From Cadophora sp. MPI-SDFR-AT-0126 (lineage: Eukaryota; Ascomycota; Leotiomycetes; Helotiales; Ploettnerulaceae): a stretch of DNA of 64,000 bases. The stretch covers positions 744,001 to 808,000 of the forward strand of contig JAGMVK010000016.1 in the NCBI GenBank assembly GCA_020747065.1, written 5' to 3'. Made by a program: the position numbers and the translations under genes. Below are positions 59,397 to 64,000 of the stretch, piece by piece. The stretch's first letter is position 1. Every line of letters starts with the position of its first letter. The notes beneath the pieces were generated by a model, which worked only from the letters and a program-made list of their open reading frames with translations, had not been told where the DNA came from and did no database searches.

Positions 59397-61161
59397 ATGC
59401 CCGACTGGCTTAGGGATATGGCTCTGAATTTCCAGTTCCTCTCAAATGAACCAGATAAAAAAGATGAAGACTCGCGCAAGATTGTCCGAAAGACAGCTAT
59501 GCTTGCTTTTCGACGAAAGCAACGATTAGAACAAATCAAAAAGTTCATGCAACAGAAGGCGGAAGATTCTTACCTTAGCGCACCAAGGGCTCCATATTTG
59601 TCCCTCTCCAGCACCAGTCAGAGGGGTGATGAAGATCGAGGCATTCATGGCCAACTGCAAGTCCCAGGAACTCCACCATTTTCATGGACTGGTTCTAGAA
59701 TGGAGGATTCCCAGTACCTCGATACGGAGATTGCGGAGCTTGGCCACTCTCGCACTCCCAGTTCAGCTGCCACCCGATGGTCAGGAGATCTGCCGAATGG
59801 TGTTTGGGAAATATGCACATTTGACCCATTCGCATCATCGCCGTCTGAGGATTATTTTGTGTCACAAAAGCTTTTCTCACATTGTAAGCTTTCGGTGTCT
59901 CGATCTATAACTTCCTGTCGCTGATCTAAAGAAACCTAGTTGTTCGCACCATTGTCCCAATGCTGTTGCCCTTAGGCGTAAACAATGCCCAAAACCACTT
60001 CAAGACCGCATGGGCTCGCCATGCAATGTCAGATCCAGGTTTGTACGAATCTATTCTTTTTCATGCTGGTGTACATTTAGACACCCTTCACAACAGACCT
60101 CGGAGTAGGACTACTCTGTATCATCAGGGAAAGGTCATTCGTCTCCTAAATGAACGTTTAACTAGCAATGAAGATGCGATAAGTGACTTGACTATTGCTA
60201 TGGTCGGTATGACGGCTGGATCAGGAGTATGTCTTTCTAGTTTGGTGAAGAGCGGCACTGACTCCTGAATATAGAATATTACTGGAGAAGTCTTTCAAGA
60301 TCAAATACACTGGAATGCCTTGAAGCGAATGATAAAAATGAGAGGGGGTTTGAGTTTTCTGGGATGGGATGGCGCTTTAGAGGCCTTCCTGTCAATGTAA
60401 AATGACAATACACACTTTGCGAATTATATCTAACAATTAGCAGCGGAGATATACTATCAGCTACCATCACGCTCTCCAAACCTAACCTTGAAGCACCAAT
60501 TTTCGACGATCCCTCAGATCAACTCTTCCCAAGCCTCCTAAATAACAACCAATACACCTCCTCAGCCGACTTCGGCAAAGGCATTTTCGCCCTCCTGCAC
60601 TCAATGTCCAACCTTGCAGCTCTGCGCGATGAACTATCGACCACACCAGGAGCAGCCACACCCGCCGAGATCCGCTCATACACGAAAGCCCGAACAGCAA
60701 TCGAGCACGGCCTACTCAGCATAAAATTCGTCCCCACCTCTCCAGATTCTGCTCTAGCTAACGAATTACAACTCCTGGTCTACGAATCAGTTCGCATCGC
60801 AGCTTTAATCTGCGCTACCTACCTCTTCCGCGACTTCGCGGTCCAATCTACTGTTCAAACTGCTTTGCGTATAAGGTTATTCGAGCGTCTTACTATGAGT
60901 GAGAACTGTCGGCAGAAGGATATGACTTGGTCGTTTGCAGAGATATTGCTTTGGCTCTACTATATTGGTGGGATGGTCGCGAAGAGTGGGGATAGGGCAT
61001 GGTATAGCCAGAGGATTTCTAAGACTATGGTGCTGCTGGGCTTAGAGAGTTGGGCGGAGGTGGAAGATTGTTTGGGGAGGTGCTTGTGGACGGAGAGAAT
61101 GCGGGATAAAAGGTGTATTGATCTGTGGCAGGAGATACAGGGGGTTCGGTGGCGCTGCTAA
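59397..61161 (+). CDS. Fungal transcription-factor-domain protein without a zinc cluster, 4 exons, 538 aa
   Basis: Exons are 59397-59883, 59940-60226, 60275-60396 and 60441-61161, with introns of 44-56 nt. The N-terminus has a basic motif RKIVRKTAMLAFRRKQRLEQ, found in many fungal regulator-like proteins that lack a binuclear cluster. From about 150 the protein follows the fungal-specific transcription factor domain plan: LPNGVWEICTFDPFASSPS, VRTIVPMLLPL, MSDPGLYESILFHAGVHLD, ALKRMIKMRGGLSFLGWDG and EILLWLYYIGGMVA. No CysX2Cys motif was found in or upstream of the gene. It may act as a partner or regulator rather than a direct DNA binder; the pathway is unknown. The start is the first ATG; an upstream exon cannot be excluded. 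Confidence 0.82.
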
Positions 61162-61917
61162 TCTCCATAACATGGACGAAGAATTGCCAGTTTGACACAG
61201 AGAGCTCATCACTGGCCCCTTGCTTTCTCACTAGATTATCTCTATTTTTTGAGGAGTGATGGAGGAGCTGAACCCCCCCTCCTTTTAACGTCCTGTATCA
61301 GTTGAAAACTATGTAGGACGACAGACCAAAGTCTGGAAACCGGTATTACTTACAAGAAGGAGAAACTAGCAAAAACTCCTTCCACTTCCATCATTTGCAG
61401 CTCTGATACCCTAAATCCGATTCCTTGACAAGTAAATCTCTAGCATTGGGAAACTTAATTACTATTGTTCCTATCTATTTTCGTAATTCTTTATAACTTA
61501 ATCTGGATAATTGATTCTATAACGTGTGCTCACGAGATTTTAGTAGAACTAACGTTCAATGATGTTACTATTAGTCAATCGATCGATAGGCACGATGCGT
61601 CATTGTTGTGGCTGTGGTGAATGATCGGCCATTCACTGCCCCTGTCTCCAGTCAATCAAAATGCATTGTTGGCGCTTCCTCTTTGTTTCAAGGTTATGCG
61701 TTCCCCACACTGGCCATGGCATCAACCCTGCAACAGCCTTACAACTCCACGCCGATCCCCCTCGAGGAAACAAGCCTCACGCTGTCCTACGCCACAAACA
61801 GGGCAAATTGTTAGATCTCAAAATTCGATTTATTCTACGAAAGGTCCAGCCTCCTACATGAACATATAATCCTTCAAACATCAACGCCTACTTGTGCAAA
61901 TAGCCACACCATACAAA
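61162..61917. other. Intergenic, nothing recognised
   Basis: A/T-richer stretch around 61400-61560. Short overlapping frames at 61608-61869 have no protein-like features. Confidence 0.45.
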
Positions 61918-62268
61918 ATGAAGCTCTCACTCCTCATCTTCATGCTCTGGGCAGCTGTCACCCTCAGCTACGTCATCCCAGGAAAAGAACCCAGCAATCT
62001 GCTATCCCTCAGATCACCAAACGCCAAGTCCTCATCGCCGCCAGCATATACTCTACATTCACCCTCGGCGCCTCTTCAAGAACGACCTGCATCAACGAAG
62101 ACAATCAAGAATCGGCAAGAAACTACAACATCAACTCCGCCTGCGAGTTCTGGTCCTCAGAAATTCTCGGTTCCGCAGATCTTCGCCATCAGCTTTGCTT
62201 GTGTGATGGGGGCTACTGTTCTAGGATGTATGTTATGGATTTGCTTTGGAAGGAGGAATCGTTCTTGA
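61918..62268 (+). CDS. Small single-pass surface protein, 116 aa
   Basis: The ATG at 61918 (CAAAATGAAG) opens a signal peptide (KLSLLIFMLWAAVTLSYV). A Ser/Pro/Thr-rich outer region follows, then one membrane helix (IFAISFACVMGATVLGCMLW) and a short basic tail (CFGRRNRS), giving type I topology. No family was recognised. An upstream in-frame ATG (61894) would put eight residues before the signal peptide and is less likely. Confidence 0.6.
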   Translation: MKLSLLIFMLWAAVTLSYVIPGKEPSNLLSLRSPNAKSSSPPAYTLHSPSAPLQERPASTKTIKNRQETTTSTPPASSGPQKFSVPQIFAISFACVMGATVLGCMLWICFGRRNRS

Positions 62269-62774
62269 TGGGATAGATGGAGGGCGGAGAAGTTAACTTA
62301 GCATCGGACACTTTGGCGTTGGAGAAACGATAAATGCAATGGATTTTACTCACAATACTGAGATCAACATAATCAAGTAAAGTGAGGCGAGATCTTATCC
62401 ATTTGACAGCGTGATATTCTCAATTAGCATCGCATATCCGCAGTTTTATTACTTCTGGAAATCTCTATATATTGGGCCACTACTACGATACGGGGATGAC
62501 TTCTAGGTTGGCGGGTCGTTGTGAATCATGTTTGTAATGGCTTGTGACTTGAGTTTACGAGACATGTCCAGCCTATAAATTTATTGTCTTTCCTTTCCTT
62601 GCTCGCTTTTGCGTCCATACAAGGGGTGATCACATCCGGGCTCCAGTTTTCGAAGTCTATTCAGCGAAATATCAGAGTGCACGAGAGCCACACGAGTACA
62701 GCATCTTTCTCTCGATTTCAGGGATCCTACAAACTTCGCGAGTTCGAGACACAGAACAGCATTACAGCGCCATC
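62269..62774. other. Intergenic upstream of the small membrane gene
   Basis: No gene recognised; contains the TATA candidate listed next. Confidence 0.45.
62574..62580 (+). promoter_or_regulatory. TATA box candidate
   Basis: TATAAAT about 195 bases before the ATG at 62775, a spacing similar to that of the small secreted gene at 53014. Confidence 0.4.
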
Positions 62775-63273
62775 ATGAAGTTCAATTACCAGATCCTTCT
62801 TAACCTTCTCGTCACCTTCCTCGCCTTTTCCTCAGCACACTGTGCTCCTACACTCCATGACAGAAGCCATAATCCTGCCCTCATTCACTCTATCCCTTCC
62901 CAGAGGTTCTTTAGATCACCTTGCGCTTCGAGAGACTGGGCCTCCAAATGCTGTGAAAGCCGAAGGCATCGAACCTTCTCCTACTCTACAAGAGGTCAGT
63001 GCGGTAGATGGAACATTGGAAGGGCGACATCGAAGGGAGTGGAAGAGGGAATGGAACGGAATAACTTCACAGAACTTTAAAAGTGGCCTGCTTTTTACCG
63101 TCATCATGGTCTTCTCGTCACTGTTCATCGTCGAAAACGGACTTTTCATCGTCTACTACACTTACAAAAAGGTCCGCCCTCTTTACAAGAGGCACTTTCC
63201 TAATAAGGAGAAGATGAGCAGCGGTGGAGGTTCTGGATACTATCAAAGACGTGACTCGGAAGATTCGAGATGA
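62775..63273 (+). CDS. Small single-pass membrane protein, frame shift or weak intron
   Basis: The ATG at 62775 opens a strong signal peptide (KFNYQILLNLLVTFLAFSSA, then HCAP), but that frame continues as unconvincing sequence to a stop at 63080. The neighbouring frame reads a sensible second half: a charged linker (NAVKAEGIEPSPTLQE), a membrane helix (LLFTVIMVFSSLFIVENGLF) and a basic tail ending GYYQRRDSEDSR at 63273. The halves can be joined by a weak intron of about 65 nt (donor GTGCTC near 62841, acceptor CAGAG near 62905) or by assuming a one-base indel. Spliced, it would resemble the 116-aa surface protein just upstream in layout. No family was recognised. Confidence 0.5.
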
Positions 63274-63875
63274 GGTTAAGGCATTGTTCACTGCTTGGAT
63301 AATTGTGGGTCGGTTATTGCGGTGTTGAGTTCTTGGAATTTTGTGCGAGGAAGGATTGTTCCGAGGCGATTGCGTTGGTTTCGATTGTATGACTTGGAAG
63401 TAGCTACCTTGGATTTCGCAATGCAAAAACCGTTGTTTTGGAATCATTTGCACCCGCCAAATAGCTGTAAACCCAGCAACCATTAATCTTGCGCTGACCT
63501 GGTCATAACGACGGTACATCACACAACTTGAAATATGCTTGACTTGACAATGGCTGAGTATTGTATGCCAGTTAAAGCATCATCAGAATGTCTCCGTCAC
63601 TACCTGGGCATATTCAAGCCAAATAATGACTAAAGAGTCAATGCAGGGCAACGCGGCTTTGTAAAAGCCAGGGCTTCCCCAAAGTATCAAGACTTTCATG
63701 GCGCGTTACATTTATAGACGAAGTGTGCAGTACCACTTCATGAAGAAGTTGAGTTGTAGCCGCACCATAAGCACGGGTGATAAGCTCTATATACACATCC
63801 GTATAAATCCCTACTTCTAGGATCTACCAAGACTGCGCAATTCTTGCGCATACGTGCATCGAAGCTGTACTGGAA
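63274..63875. other. Intergenic, nothing recognised
   Basis: 3' regions of the two flanking convergent genes. A TATA-like TATATACA sits near 63789. Confidence 0.45.
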
Positions 63876-64000
63876 CTAAAGTACAATCTCGCATTTATGT
63901 CCCTTCGGCGCAACAAGGAAGTAGTTCTCAAGCTCCATGTCCTCATCGCGAGTTCTCACAGTAGCGGTTGAGCATTCCTTGAAGAACTTCGCAGCCGCAA
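63876..64000 (-). CDS. C-terminal end of a gene entering from the right edge (partial)
   Basis: The minus-strand frame is open from the window edge for 40 codons to a TAG at 63878-63876. It reads AAAKFFKECSTATVRTRDED, then MELENYFLVAPKGHKCEIVL. The composition is clearly protein-like, while the other frames are interrupted. The family cannot be told from so short a piece. Confidence 0.55.
   Translation of the reverse strand, partial: AAAKFFKECSTATVRTRDEDMELENYFLVAPKGHKCEIVL

Overview
The window is nuclear DNA of a filamentous ascomycete (Pezizomycotina). The evidence is short introns (about 45-70 nt) with GTAAGT-like donors, CTAAC/CTGAC branch sites and AG acceptors, pyrimidine-rich 5' leaders, and typical families: a Zn2Cys6 regulator, a GH18-WSC chitinase with a GPI tail, a Pth11-like rhodopsin-domain protein, a NACHT-ankyrin NLR and a HET-like relic. 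Helotiales/Leotiomycetes is my guess from general character only. I rebuilt exon structures by hand from splice signals and reading-frame continuity; there is no transcript support.

Layout. 0-7.4 kb is gene-poor: an unexplained tandem array (about 1.08-2.47 kb) whose units each carry a conserved block ending in a splice donor on the minus strand, one disordered hypothetical protein, and one weak small-gene candidate. 7.5-24.6 kb is a normal metabolic and cell-wall stretch: Zn2Cys6 factor, secreted carboxylesterase, membrane protein, chitinase, inositol monophosphatase family member, secreted PEBP-like protein with a 10-nt microexon. 26-37.4 kb is the most interesting part: a 1772-aa NLR-like protein (degenerate alpha/beta-hydrolase, NACHT with a lost P-loop, many ankyrin repeats, ZZ finger, acidic tail) lies head-to-head with a 303-aa uncharacterised protein, which is followed in the same direction by a 992-aa ankyrin-subtilisin protease with an intact catalytic triad. 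37.7-45.2 kb holds three uncharacterised proteins. 45.5-47 kb encodes a lipid (sphingoid base/diacylglycerol type) kinase. 48.6-64 kb mixes a polytopic membrane protein, small secreted or surface proteins, an intron-containing tRNA-Ala(UGC), a rhodopsin-domain membrane protein, a secreted hydrolase with a GC-AG intron, a regulator lacking the zinc cluster, an AT-rich island, and two decayed gene fragments (one HET-like). A partial gene enters from the right edge.

How they may work together. The NLR, the 303-aa protein and the ankyrin-protease form a compact sensor / candidate effector / protease arrangement, reminiscent of the fungal regulated-cell-death loci in which an NLR or a subtilase sits beside a protein that it activates by cleavage. 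The arrangement and domains are visible in the sequence; the functional link is inference. Other genes look like independent single loci.
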